Shown: positions 49,377 to 57,467, counted from the first letter of the stretch. The stretch: DNA of 64,000 nucleotides from DAIODI01 sp046349255 (GCA_046349255.1 JAXMCR010000004.1:620001-684000), one strand, 5' to 3'. Program-made: numbers and translations. The notes: generated by a model from the sequence alone, not told the origin.

Positions 49377-49940
49377 CTAGCGCTTCTTCTTCACGCCGCG
49401 CGCCTGCGGTCCGTTCATGCCGTCCTCGACGGCGAACGCGACCTCCTCGCCCGTCGACAGCATCTCGAAGCCCTTGCCGCCGGCCATGCCGTTCCGGTGG
49501 AAGTAGAGTTCGTCGCCGTCGTCGGTCTCGATGAACCCGTAGTCGTCGAACAGCCGCGCCACGTGGCCGCTCGTGGCCGTGATCGGCACGGCGAGCGGCG
49601 GCCCGGCCTTGCGGTCCCCCGACAGCCGCTCCAGCTGTTCCTCGAGCTGCCGGCGCGCCCGCTTGATGGTGTCGTTCACCGCGAACTTCACGTCGGTGTA
49701 CCGCTCGTCCTCCTGCGGCAGCTTGCCGACCGCCACCTCGCGCCCGGCGGGCAGCGCCATCTGCACGTGCACCTCGTAAAGGCCCTGGCGATGATGCTGG
49801 CCAGGGCTCTTCACCACCACGCGGCAGGAGATAATGCGGCCGAAGCGCTTGTCGAGCTGATCGATCTTTTCGCGGATCGTGTGCTCCAGCGCGGCCGAGG
49901 GTTCGAGCCCCTGGAAGTCGATCTGTAGCGGCGTTTCCAT
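49377..49940 (-). CDS. Ribosome hibernation factor (HPF/RaiA-type) fused to a cold-shock domain
   Basis: I start at METPLQIDFQ (49940), preceded by AAGGAG. Residues 1-105 form the HPF/sigma-54 modulation domain (ALEHTIREKIDQLDKRFGRI, then FAVNDTIKRARRQLEEQL). Residues 118-187 form a cold-shock domain with RNA-binding motifs YGFIETDDG and LYFHRNGM. The fusion would bind the ribosome or its mRNA to stop translation in stationary phase or low oxygen. A FNR-type box is centred 60 bases upstream of the start codon, which fits a class II promoter. Confidence 0.88.
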   Translation of the reverse strand: METPLQIDFQGLEPSAALEHTIREKIDQLDKRFGRIISCRVVVKSPGQHHRQGLYEVHVQMALPAGREVAVGKLPQEDERYTDVKFAVNDTIKRARRQLEEQLERLSGDRKAGPPLAVPITATSGHVARLFDDYGFIETDDGDELYFHRNGMAGGKGFEMLSTGEEVAFAVEDGMNGPQARGVKKKR

Positions 49941-49993
49941 CGCGTGCTCCTTCTCCACTTGCGCCACGCTGGCGGGAACCTCGATGCTCCTCA

Positions 49994-50007
49994 TTGATTT
50001 CGATCAA
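49994..50007 (-). promoter_or_regulatory. FNR/FixK-type box upstream of the HPF-CSD gene
   Basis: TTGATTTCGATCAA is the textbook TTGAT-N4-ATCAA sequence. On the minus strand a class II start would be near 49959, 19 bases upstream of the HPF-CSD ATG with its AAGGAG, so that gene is the best target. In the plus direction the predicted start would fall at 50042, inside the DUF3775 gene. Confidence 0.75.
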
Positions 50008-50030
50008 AGGATGTCGACGCAAACCGGGCC

Positions 50031-50480
50031 ATGGTAGGAGAGATGCAACAATCGTCCAACAGGCAGCCAACGATGCTCACCATCTCCCCGGGGAAGGTCG
50101 TCTACGTCATCGAGAAGGCCAAGGAGTTCGACGTCAAGGACGTCGTCACCGATCCCGACGAATCCTCGAACATGACCGATGACGGCATGCTCGAGGTGCT
50201 GGAGGATCATCCCGACGATCCCCTCGAGGAGGAACTGACGGAATTCATCGGTGCGCTGAACGATGACGAGCAGGTCGACCTGATCGCGCTGATGTGGCTC
50301 GGCCGCGACGACTACGAGGCCGACGACTGGGAGAGCGTGCGGGCTGAGGCCGCCTCCAGCCACCGCCGAAAGAGCACGGCGCGGTACCTGATCGGCACGC
50401 CGCTGCTGGGCGACTACCTCGAGGTGGCGCTCGATCTTCTGGGCTATCCGGTGTCCGACCTCGAGTCGGAAGAGATGTAA
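50031..50480 (+). CDS. DUF3775 family protein
   Basis: The short acidic protein has DDEQVDLIALMWLGRDDYE and RRKSTARYLIGTPLLGDYLEVAL, the DUF3775 features. Start choice is uncertain: ATGs at 50031, 50043 and 50073 are in frame and none has an ideal ribosome binding site (a GGAG is two bases from 50043). The function is unknown. It is divergent from the HPF-CSD gene, with the FNR-type box between them. Confidence 0.7.
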   Translation: MVGEMQQSSNRQPTMLTISPGKVVYVIEKAKEFDVKDVVTDPDESSNMTDDGMLEVLEDHPDDPLEEELTEFIGALNDDEQVDLIALMWLGRDDYEADDWESVRAEAASSHRRKSTARYLIGTPLLGDYLEVALDLLGYPVSDLESEEM

Positions 50481-50520
50481 CCGCACGAGGGCAAGCGTTC
50501 TCGCTCGCCGACTGACGTTC

Positions 50521-50538
50521 CCGTCATCAAGGCTTCAC
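50521..50538 (+). promoter_or_regulatory. Weak Pho-box-like sequence before plcP
   Basis: CCGTCAT-N4-GCTTCAC (50521-50538) matches the CTGTCAT-N4-CTGTCAT Pho box in the first half (6 of 7) but poorly in the second (3 of 7). It is 68 bases before the plcP start. It is listed as a possibility because lipid remodelling by these genes is phosphate-controlled in relatives. Confidence 0.25.
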
Positions 50539-50605
50539 GCGAATCCTTCAAGGGGAGGCTCGCGCGGTTCAACCTGCGCGTTCGGTAACCGACCCAGGGT
50601 GTTCG

Positions 50606-51427
50606 ATGAATGTCCACATGCCCGTCCCGCGCCGCTATCGCGCGATCTTCATTTCGGACGTGCATCTCGGGACGCGCAGAGCGCAGGCGGAACTGCTCCT
50701 CGACTTCCTGCGCGTGACGGAATCGGACTCGCTCTACCTGGTCGGCGATCTCATTGACGGATGGTCGATGCAGAAGAAGTGGTTCTGGGAGCAGAGCCAC
50801 AACGACGTGATCCAGAAGCTCCTGCGCAAGGCGCGCAAGGGCACGCGGGTGATCTACATTCCGGGCAATCACGACGAAAACTTCCGCGATTTCGCCAACA
50901 TGCGGTTCGGGCGCGTCGCCGTGGTGAACGACTACGTCCACATAACGGCGACCGGCAAGCGATACCTGGTGCTCCACGGTGACAAGTTCGACGGCGTGGT
51001 GCGCTACGCCAAGTGGCTCGCGGTGCTGGGCGATCACGCCTATGAGGTGGCGATGAGCACGAACGTGCTGGTGAACCGCTTCCGCCGCATGCTGCGGCTG
51101 CCCTACTGGTCGCTCTCCGCCTACCTGAAGTATCGCGTGAAGCAGGCGGTGGAATTTCTGTCGCACTTCGAGGAGGCGGTGGTGCGCGAGGCGCGGTCGC
51201 GCGGCGCCGAGGGCGTGATCTGCGGCCACGTGCACACGCCGGCCGACCGGGACATCGGTGGCATCCACTACCTGAACGACGGCGACTGGGTGGAAAGCTG
51301 CACGGCGCTTGTCGAGCACCTCGACGGGCGGTTCGAGATTCTCGAATGGGCGAAGCTCACGCAAACGATGGAGCACGTGGCCCTTGCGCATCCTGATCGT
51401 CACGGACGCCTGGTCGCCGCAGGTTAA
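50606..51427 (+). CDS. plcP: PlcP-type phospholipid phosphoesterase
   Basis: The 273-residue calcineurin-like phosphoesterase has ligands Asp18/His20 (SDVHLG), Asp48 (VGDLIDGW), Asn88/His89 (GNHDE), His124 (LHGDKFDG) and a terminal GHVHTPA. Annotation pipelines often call such proteins UDP-2,3-diacylglucosamine hydrolase (LpxH). The length, and the fact that a glycosyltransferase follows at once with btaBA next to it, favour PlcP. In Sinorhizobium PlcP cuts phospholipid head groups to give diacylglycerol under phosphate limitation. The LpxH alternative is not excluded. Confidence 0.72.
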   Translation: MNVHMPVPRRYRAIFISDVHLGTRRAQAELLLDFLRVTESDSLYLVGDLIDGWSMQKKWFWEQSHNDVIQKLLRKARKGTRVIYIPGNHDENFRDFANMRFGRVAVVNDYVHITATGKRYLVLHGDKFDGVVRYAKWLAVLGDHAYEVAMSTNVLVNRFRRMLRLPYWSLSAYLKYRVKQAVEFLSHFEEAVVREARSRGAEGVICGHVHTPADRDIGGIHYLNDGDWVESCTALVEHLDGRFEILEWAKLTQTMEHVALAHPDRHGRLVAAG

Positions 51428-52409
51428 CGGCGTCGTCCGCACGCTGGTCTCGACCACCGCGGCGCTGCGCACGCTTGGCCACGAGGTCGTGCTGGTGACG
51501 CCGGAGGGCCGCGTGACCCTGCCGATGCCGCTCTATCCGGAGATCCGGCTCGCGCTGTTTTCGAACCGCAGCGTCGGGGCTGCGATCCGGGAGGCCTCGC
51601 CGGACGCAATCTACATCGCGACGGAAGGGCCGCTCGGAATTGCCGCGCGGGCTTTATGCCTCGACGCAGGGCTTTCGTTCGCGACCGGCTTCCATTCGCG
51701 CTTCCCGGAGTTCGTTGCCGCGCGCGTGCCGCTGCCGGGTGTCCTCGGGATGGGATACGGCCTCCTGCGCTGGTTTCACGCGCCGTCGTCCGCCGTGCTC
51801 GCGCCCACGCCAACGGTTGCGCGCGACATCGCGGGTTCGGGTTTTGGCAACGTCAGGACGTGGACGCGCGGCGTGGACCATGCGCTCTTCCATCCGGGCC
51901 TGCGGCGCGAGGACCATGGGCTTCCGCGCCCCCTGATGCTCTACGCCGGGCGCGTGGCCGCGGAGAAGGGGATCGAGGATTTCCTGCGGATCGACCAACC
52001 CGGCACAAAGGTCGTGGTCGGCGATGGGCCGGAACGCCCGGCGCTCGAGCGGGCCTATCCGCGCGTTCTGTTCACCGGCTACAAATTCGGCCGCGATCTT
52101 GCGCAATGGATGGCGGATGCGGACGTGAAGGTTTTTCCGAGCCGGGTCGACACGTTTGGCCTCGTGATGCTCGAGGCGATGGCCTGCGGTACGCCGGTTG
52201 CCGCGTATCCCGTGCAGGGGCCCATCGATGTGGTGGCCGATGGTGTCTCGGGTGCACTCGACGCCGATCTCGGCGTTGCGATCGACCGGGCGGTCGCCGT
52301 GTCGCGTGCGGGCGTTCGTGCGCATGCGCTCGGCTTCACGTGGGAACGGACGGCGCAACTATTCGCCGACCTGATGGTGCCGGCGCGCAGGAACGTGCGC
52401 GCCGCCTGA
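51384..52409 (+). CDS. Family-4-type glycosyltransferase, likely diacylglycerol glycosyltransferase (Agt-like)
   Basis: I take the TTG at 51384 (read as M, giving RILIVTDAWSPQVNGVVRTL), with a GGAG ten bases earlier and a 44-base overlap with plcP. The GT-B fold is supported by GVDHALFHPG, LMLYAGRVAAEKGIEDF and PSRVDTFGLVMLEAMACGTPVAA, the last holding the E-x7-E donor site. Marine and rhizobial bacteria pair PlcP with Agt, which puts glucose or glucuronate onto diacylglycerol. A mannosyltransferase acting on another acceptor is possible. Confidence 0.75.
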   Translation: MRILIVTDAWSPQVNGVVRTLVSTTAALRTLGHEVVLVTPEGRVTLPMPLYPEIRLALFSNRSVGAAIREASPDAIYIATEGPLGIAARALCLDAGLSFATGFHSRFPEFVAARVPLPGVLGMGYGLLRWFHAPSSAVLAPTPTVARDIAGSGFGNVRTWTRGVDHALFHPGLRREDHGLPRPLMLYAGRVAAEKGIEDFLRIDQPGTKVVVGDGPERPALERAYPRVLFTGYKFGRDLAQWMADADVKVFPSRVDTFGLVMLEAMACGTPVAAYPVQGPIDVVADGVSGALDADLGVAIDRAVAVSRAGVRAHALGFTWERTAQLFADLMVPARRNVRAA

Positions 52410-52413
52410 CGCT

Positions 52414-53097
52414 TCAGCGGATCGAGCGCGTCACCACCCCGTGCCAGGCATAGCCGCGGTAGAGCGGTTCGCAGTCCGCGCGGCTGCCGGTCTCCTGCGC
52501 GAGTGCCGACATCGCGTCGAACAGTTCCGCTCGCGGCGTCACGTGGAACGCGTCGAGCCAGCGGAAGAGGCCGGCCTTGAACGACTGGGGCAAGTTCTCG
52601 CACTGCCCGAAGTCGACGACGTGCAGCGATCCGCCGCGGGCGACGTGTCGAAACCCCTGGCGCAAGGCACTGCGCCAGTCAGGGATCATCGAGAGCGTGT
52701 AGGAGAAGTAGACCCGGTCGAACGTGGGGCGCCCGAACAGGCTGGCGCCGTCGAACGATACGGCGTCGCCCTGGCGCACCTGGATGCGGTCGCCGAGGTG
52801 CGCGCGCTTCACGGACAGGTTCGCGGTCTTCAGCATTTCGGCGGAGAGGTCGAACCCGAAGAATCGTGCGTCCGGCGTCCGCCGCGCCACCTGGATCAGG
52901 TTGCGCCCTGTGCCGCAGCCGATCTCGAGCACGGTGCCGCCGTGCGGCGGCAGAAGCCCCGCCAGCATCTCGTCCCGGCCGAACAGGTAGTAACGCCGCG
53001 TCGCGTCGTAGAGATGGCGCTGGTAGCGGTAGATGCCGTCCATCAGGGCGGCGCCGCCGGCGCGATGCGATGGTGCGAGAGGCGGTGTCGGCGGCAA
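52414..53097 (-). CDS. btaB: Diacylglyceryl-homoserine N-methyltransferase (BtaB)
   Basis: The class I SAM-dependent methyltransferase has motif I VLEIGCGTGRNLIQVA, the acidic FGFDLS after it and VYFSYTLSMIPDW. It follows btaA by four bases. I take the TTG start at 53097 with an AAGGAC; M19 (53043) is an alternative. BtaB adds three methyl groups to DAG-homoserine to make the betaine lipid DGTS. It faces the glycosyltransferase gene with four bases between the stops. Confidence 0.85.
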   Translation of the reverse strand: MPPTPPLAPSHRAGGAALMDGIYRYQRHLYDATRRYYLFGRDEMLAGLLPPHGGTVLEIGCGTGRNLIQVARRTPDARFFGFDLSAEMLKTANLSVKRAHLGDRIQVRQGDAVSFDGASLFGRPTFDRVYFSYTLSMIPDWRSALRQGFRHVARGGSLHVVDFGQCENLPQSFKAGLFRWLDAFHVTPRAELFDAMSALAQETGSRADCEPLYRGYAWHGVVTRSIR

Positions 53098-53101
53098 AGG
53101 C

Positions 53102-54352
53102 TCAGTCCTTCAGGACGTAGAGATGGAACCCGCCGTAGATCGACGAGCGGTCGAGCCGTGTCAACGCGCGGGACCGCGTCTCCTCGTACCGCCAGCGGTC
53201 GAGGAGCGCCGGCGACAGCCGGCCGGGGAGGATCGAGACCTCGCCCGCGGTGCGGAAGATGACCCGGGCGCCCGGCCGGGCGGTGCGGGTGATCTCGGTC
53301 CACAGCGCATCGAGCTGATCGGGCTTCATCCAGTCCTGCGCGTCGAGCAGCACGTAGCGGTCGGCGCTGGAATCCGGCATCGCGGCGAGCGCCTCGGTGA
53401 ACGACACGCGCTTCACCTCGGCGCGCGCGGCCGCCTCGCGGATCGCCTGATAGTTCGCGTACTGAAGGTAGGGCGGCAGCGGGCCGGATGCTGCCGGCGC
53501 GTAGGCGCGGTTGAACGCCTGCCAGGCGAAGTAGTTCTCGCTGAGGGGGAAGCCGCAGGCGAGCCGTTCCAGCCGCTCCTTCAGGACGAGAGCGACGTCA
53601 CCGCCGCCGGCTGCGGCGAGTTCGCGGTACTGCGCCGGGGGGATGCCGAGGCCGAACAGCGAGGCCGGGCGCTTCGACAGCCAGCGGACGAGCTTGCGGT
53701 CGAACAGCGGCGCGATCTTCTCGTCGAAGAACGCGCGCTGCTGTTCGATGCTGCGGGCGGCGAGCAGTTCGCGCAGGTCGATGCCGTAGAGCCGCGCAAG
53801 CCCGTGGCCGGCGCCGATGAACCGGCCGAGCAGCCCCTTGCGATAGATGTTCCGGCCGAACATCGCGATGCGGCGGCGGCCATGGACCGTGCGGCTCTTC
53901 CAGAAGCGCGCGGTCTCCTCGTCGAGCCGTGGCTCGATGTAGAGACGGAAGTCGGTGAGATTCGCCCGCTCGTCCGCCTCGCCGAAGAAGCGGTAGAAGG
54001 CGTCGTAGCCGGGGAGATGACGGATCCCGGCAAGCTTCAGCCGTGTCAGCGCGACGTGGGCGCGGTTGAGGTCGACGGCGGTGAGTTTCGCGGGTCCCGC
54101 AGCGAGGTAGCTCATCGCGTTGCAGCCGCCCGAGGCGATCGTCACCACGTGGTGCTCGCCGGTGAGTTCCATCGCGGCAAGATCGACGGCCGGGTCCTCC
54201 CAGATCTGCGGGTAGACGAGGCCCGAGAAGGCGAGGGTGAACAGCCGCTCGCTCATCCCCTCGCGGGTGAAGGCGCGGTGCCGGTGCACGGCGCGCGCCA
54301 GCAGGCGGGGCGTTCGGCGTTCCTGTTCGATCGGCTGGGCTGCATCGGCCAC
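53102..54352 (-). CDS. btaA: SAM:diacylglycerol 3-amino-3-carboxypropyltransferase (BtaA)
   Basis: The 416-residue protein is of the DUF3419/BtaA family: SERLFTLAFSGLVYPQIWEDP near the start, VVTIASGGCNAMSYLAAGPAK as the SAM-binding loop and YVLLDAQDWMKPDQL near the end. It moves the aminocarboxypropyl group of SAM to diacylglycerol, giving DAG-homoserine. The reaction uses the diacylglycerol that PlcP would release. The gene is first in a btaAB operon. Confidence 0.9.
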   Translation of the reverse strand: MADAAQPIEQERRTPRLLARAVHRHRAFTREGMSERLFTLAFSGLVYPQIWEDPAVDLAAMELTGEHHVVTIASGGCNAMSYLAAGPAKLTAVDLNRAHVALTRLKLAGIRHLPGYDAFYRFFGEADERANLTDFRLYIEPRLDEETARFWKSRTVHGRRRIAMFGRNIYRKGLLGRFIGAGHGLARLYGIDLRELLAARSIEQQRAFFDEKIAPLFDRKLVRWLSKRPASLFGLGIPPAQYRELAAAGGGDVALVLKERLERLACGFPLSENYFAWQAFNRAYAPAASGPLPPYLQYANYQAIREAAARAEVKRVSFTEALAAMPDSSADRYVLLDAQDWMKPDQLDALWTEITRTARPGARVIFRTAGEVSILPGRLSPALLDRWRYEETRSRALTRLDRSSIYGGFHLYVLKD

Positions 54353-54433
54353 GGGCGATTCTCCCGATTCATCTCGACATGACTCGCGGTATCGCGGCCG
54401 TGTGACACCGGCGTGAAGGCGCGGCTGCGGGCG

Positions 54434-54862
54434 TCAGGCGTTCGTCGCAATCCAGGACTTGAGCGTCGCGAAGTCGATGAGGCCCGCATGTCGCGCGGCG
54501 ACGGCGCCGTTCCTGAAGACGAAGAGCGCCGGGATGCCCTGGATGTTGTAGCGCTGGGCGAGTTCCGGCTCCTCGTCGACGTTCACCCGCGCGAAGCGCG
54601 CGCCGGGCTCGAGTTCGGCCGCCGCGCGGTCGAACACGGGCGCCATCGCGCGGCACGGGCCGCACCACGGCGCCCAAAAGTCGACCACGAGGGGGATGTC
54701 GTTGCGGCGCGCGTGCACGTCGAAGGCCGCCGTATCGAGATCGACCGGCTTTCCCTCGAACAGCTTCGCGTGGCACTTGCCGCACGTCGCCTTCTCCGCC
54801 GGCTTCTCGTCCGGCACCCGGTTCACGGCGCGGCACTTCGGGCAGACGACATGGCGCGGCAT
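54434..54862 (-). CDS. trxC: Thioredoxin 2 (TrxC)
   Basis: The N-terminus is a zinc ribbon with CPKC at 7-10 and CGKC at 27-30, and the thioredoxin fold follows with WCGPC at 66-70 and the cis-Pro in GIPALFVF. The zinc ribbon marks thioredoxin 2, a cytoplasmic disulfide reductase used in oxidative stress. It is 10 bases after an OsmC-family gene, so the two may be co-expressed. Confidence 0.93.
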   Translation of the reverse strand: MPRHVVCPKCRAVNRVPDEKPAEKATCGKCHAKLFEGKPVDLDTAAFDVHARRNDIPLVVDFWAPWCGPCRAMAPVFDRAAAELEPGARFARVNVDEEPELAQRYNIQGIPALFVFRNGAVAARHAGLIDFATLKSWIATNA

Positions 54863-54872
54863 GGCTTTCCTC

Positions 54873-55349
54873 TCAGGGGTTGAGCGCGATCTCGGCGACC
54901 TCGATCGGGTCGACCGCCATCACGCAGTCGAGCGTGTTGGCGACGAAGCAGAACTTGTGCGCCTTCTCGTGCATCTCGCGCAGGTGCTCCACCGAAGGCG
55001 CCGGTCCCCCGGAGAACGTGACGCGCGGCTTCAGCGTGATCGCGCCGATCTTGATGCGTCCGTCCGGCGTCTTGCCCAGAACCGTATGCGGACGGTCCGA
55101 ATAGGCGACCACCTTCCACTTCGCCTTGGCGGCGAGCGCGAGGAACGTCAGCATGTGGCAGCTGGCGAGCGCCGCCGTCAGCGCCTGCTCGGGGTTCACC
55201 AGTTCGACGTTGCCGCCGTAGGCGGGCGCCGTCGTCATGACGAGCGAAGCGGTGTCGGAGAAGCGAACCGTGTGGTCCGGCAGGTACTTGCCGTACGTGA
55301 GTTCGCCCGATCCCAGCGTCCAGTCGAGTTCCACCCTGAATTCGCTCAT
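54873..55349 (-). CDS. OsmC-family peroxiredoxin-like protein
   Basis: The 158-residue protein has both redox cysteines of the family, Cys64 (LASCHMLTFL) and Cys134 (HKFCFVAN), with the usual separation of about 60-70 residues. It would reduce organic hydroperoxides with thiol cofactors in the cytoplasm. It is divergent from the FecR protein gene and in operon with trxC. Confidence 0.88.
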   Translation of the reverse strand: MSEFRVELDWTLGSGELTYGKYLPDHTVRFSDTASLVMTTAPAYGGNVELVNPEQALTAALASCHMLTFLALAAKAKWKVVAYSDRPHTVLGKTPDGRIKIGAITLKPRVTFSGGPAPSVEHLREMHEKAHKFCFVANTLDCVMAVDPIEVAEIALNP

Positions 55350-55446
55350 GTCGGCTTCTCCGTTCGGTTCGAGATGTCGGGCATGATACCCTGTGCCCTG
55401 CCTGCAACGTACTGCCCATGACCTCGATCAATGCGAAAGGACGATC

Positions 55447-56040
55447 ATGGCTCCCCTTCGTGCCACGATGATCTCGCTCTTCGCGATCCTGTTCCCGATG
55501 GCGGCAGCGGCCGGCGAGGTCGTGGGCCACACGGTCGAGGTCAAGGGTTCCGCTATCGCGCAGGCGGGAAGTCTCAGGCGATCACTCGGCGCATCGTCCA
55601 ACCTCGAGCTCGATGACACGGTGCTCACCGGCGCGAACGCGAAGCTGTCAGCGGTGCTCGGCACGTCGACGAAGCTTTTCCTTTCCGGCGATGCGCGCCT
55701 TGTGATCGACCGCTACGTCGCCGGGGTCGGCGGCAACCTGGTGCTGTCCTCCGGCGCGCTGCTCGTCGACGCCGCGGCGAAGAGCTTCCGCAAACCGCTG
55801 ACCGTCACGAGCCCCTACGGCATCGTAGGCATTCGCGGTACGCGCTTCTTTGCGGGCACGATCGGTGAAACCTTCGGAGTGTTCTGCGCGTCGGGCCGTG
55901 TGACGGTCGCGGCCGGCGGTCGGACGGTGCTCCTTGCGGCGGGGCAGGGCGTGGACATCCCGCGCCGAGGCGCGCCGCCCGGACCGGTGCGTGCCTGGGG
56001 CGCCGCGAAGATCGCCCGCGCGCTGGCGCTGGTCCGCTAA
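55447..56040 (+). CDS. FecR-domain exported protein
   Basis: The start at 55447 follows AAAGGA. A signal peptide (MISLFAILFPMAAAA) is followed by an all-beta FecR domain: LGASSNLELDDTVLTGANAKL, LSSGALLVDA and VTSPYGIVGIRGTRFF. There is no anti-sigma helix or transmembrane segment beyond the signal, so it is a periplasmic FecR-type protein, not a sigma regulator. It is 14 bases before a VOC-family gene. Confidence 0.82.
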   Translation: MAPLRATMISLFAILFPMAAAAGEVVGHTVEVKGSAIAQAGSLRRSLGASSNLELDDTVLTGANAKLSAVLGTSTKLFLSGDARLVIDRYVAGVGGNLVLSSGALLVDAAAKSFRKPLTVTSPYGIVGIRGTRFFAGTIGETFGVFCASGRVTVAAGGRTVLLAAGQGVDIPRRGAPPGPVRAWGAAKIARALALVR

Positions 56041-56054
56041 TTCGAGGTCGCGAG

Positions 56055-56459
56055 ATGGGAAGAAAAGTTTTCGTCAATCTGCCGGTGTACGACATCAACC
56101 GTACACGGACGTTTTTCTCGGCGCTCGGGTTCTCGTTCGATCCGAAGTTCTCCAACGAGGTGGCTCTCTGCATGCCGATCGGCGATGACGGCTTCGCGAT
56201 GCTGCTGAAGCGGGAGTTCTTCTCGACCTTCACGCCGCTCGCCGTCGCCGACGCGCACAAGGCGACGGAGGTGCTCACCGCGATGTCGTGCGACGATCGC
56301 GGCGAGGTCGATGCGCTCATGGAAAAGGCGCTGGCGGCCGGAGCCTCGGAGCCGCGACCGGCGCAGGATCACGGCTTCATGTACGGACGCGCCTTCGCCG
56401 ATCCCGACGGGCACATCTGGGAACTGTTCTGGATGAACCCGGAGGCGATGAACGGCTGA
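56055..56459 (+). CDS. VOC-superfamily (glyoxalase/bleomycin-resistance fold) protein
   Basis: The 134-residue protein has the paired beta-alpha-beta modules of the VOC fold: FVNLPVYDINRTRTFFSAL and later GRAFADPDGHIWELFWM. It resembles the PhnB-like and glyoxalase-type members. The substrate cannot be read. It is probably co-transcribed with the FecR gene. Confidence 0.82.
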   Translation: MGRKVFVNLPVYDINRTRTFFSALGFSFDPKFSNEVALCMPIGDDGFAMLLKREFFSTFTPLAVADAHKATEVLTAMSCDDRGEVDALMEKALAAGASEPRPAQDHGFMYGRAFADPDGHIWELFWMNPEAMNG

Positions 56460-56464
56460 CCGCG

Positions 56465-57457
56465 TCAGTGCTGAACGGCGCGGCGGACGAGGTCGTAGGC
56501 GACGCGCATGTTCGACACCGAGCGGTAGAAATTGACGAGCAGGTCCCACGGCTCGGCGATGCGGTGAAAGCCGGAGATGAACACCACCAGCGTGCCCATC
56601 TCGGCCTGCCCCTTGATGACGAGGTAGCCGCCGACCATAAGGATCGAGAGCGGCCCGAGTGAATCGAGCAGGTTCCCGAGGAAGGTGAGGAAGTACTTCT
56701 TGCGGTAGATGTTCATCCGTGTGCGGAACACGAGATCGGTGATCACGCGCGCGTGCGCATGCCGGCGGGGACGGTTGACCACCTTGTGATGGCCGCCCGC
56801 GTCGACCACGCTCTGCTCCATCGTGCGCATCAGCACGGTGCGTCGACGCGAGAGGCGATTGATCGCTGCCTGCACCTTCGGCACCAGGATGACCTGCGGC
56901 AGGTAGACGAGCGCGGCGATGATCGTGACTTCGGGCTGCACCCACAGGAGGTAGCCCAGCGTCCAGACGATGGTGCCGCCCTGGAGCATGGGCAACGACA
57001 GGCATTCACTGGCGAAGTTGCCGAGGTCTTCCGCTTCGGCGGCCAGGACGGAGACGATCGTGCCGCGAAAGCGCGCGATCGTATCGTTGCCGACCGGCTC
57101 CGGGCCGCTGTTCGCCGCAAGCCGCGTGAGGATGCGGTGGCGAAGGTTGCGCGTCACGCCCTCGAGGACCGATCCCTTCTGCAGGTTGAGCAGATACTTG
57201 ATGCCGCCGTAGAGCAGCAGCGAGGCGAGGTACAACGATCCGTACCCGTAGAGAAGGTGCAGGTCCTTCTGGCTTACCGCAATGTCGACGATGCGGCGCT
57301 GCATCTCGAGCGGCAGCAGGCCGAGAGGGGCGAGCGCGCCGGTGATCAGGCAGAGTCGGATCTGCTGTTCGCGGCTCGCTTCCCAGACGAAGCGGTACAG
57401 CGATTTCGGCAGGGGCGAGGATGCCGCTTCCGACAAACCTTTGCAGTCGTTGGGCAA
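56465..57457 (-). CDS. ABC exporter-type membrane domain without ATPase
   Basis: The 330-residue protein is a type I exporter membrane domain. It begins with a cytoplasmic helix, then about six hydrophobic segments, for example YLASLLLYGGIKYLL and LGPLSILMVGGYLVIKG. It ends in YDLVRRAVQH with no Walker motifs, so it needs a separate ATPase. It starts 10 bases after the glycoside hydrolase stop and may be the seventh gene of the operon. Confidence 0.75.
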   Translation of the reverse strand: MPNDCKGLSEAASSPLPKSLYRFVWEASREQQIRLCLITGALAPLGLLPLEMQRRIVDIAVSQKDLHLLYGYGSLYLASLLLYGGIKYLLNLQKGSVLEGVTRNLRHRILTRLAANSGPEPVGNDTIARFRGTIVSVLAAEAEDLGNFASECLSLPMLQGGTIVWTLGYLLWVQPEVTIIAALVYLPQVILVPKVQAAINRLSRRRTVLMRTMEQSVVDAGGHHKVVNRPRRHAHARVITDLVFRTRMNIYRKKYFLTFLGNLLDSLGPLSILMVGGYLVIKGQAEMGTLVVFISGFHRIAEPWDLLVNFYRSVSNMRVAYDLVRRAVQH

Positions 57458-57467
57458 TTTTGTTCCG

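Noticed and set aside
50606..51427. LpxH (UDP-2,3-diacylglucosamine diphosphatase) as the main call.
   Set aside because: The metal motifs are shared, but the coupling to a glycosyltransferase and the adjacency to btaBA fit PlcP better. The LpxH option is kept in the entry.
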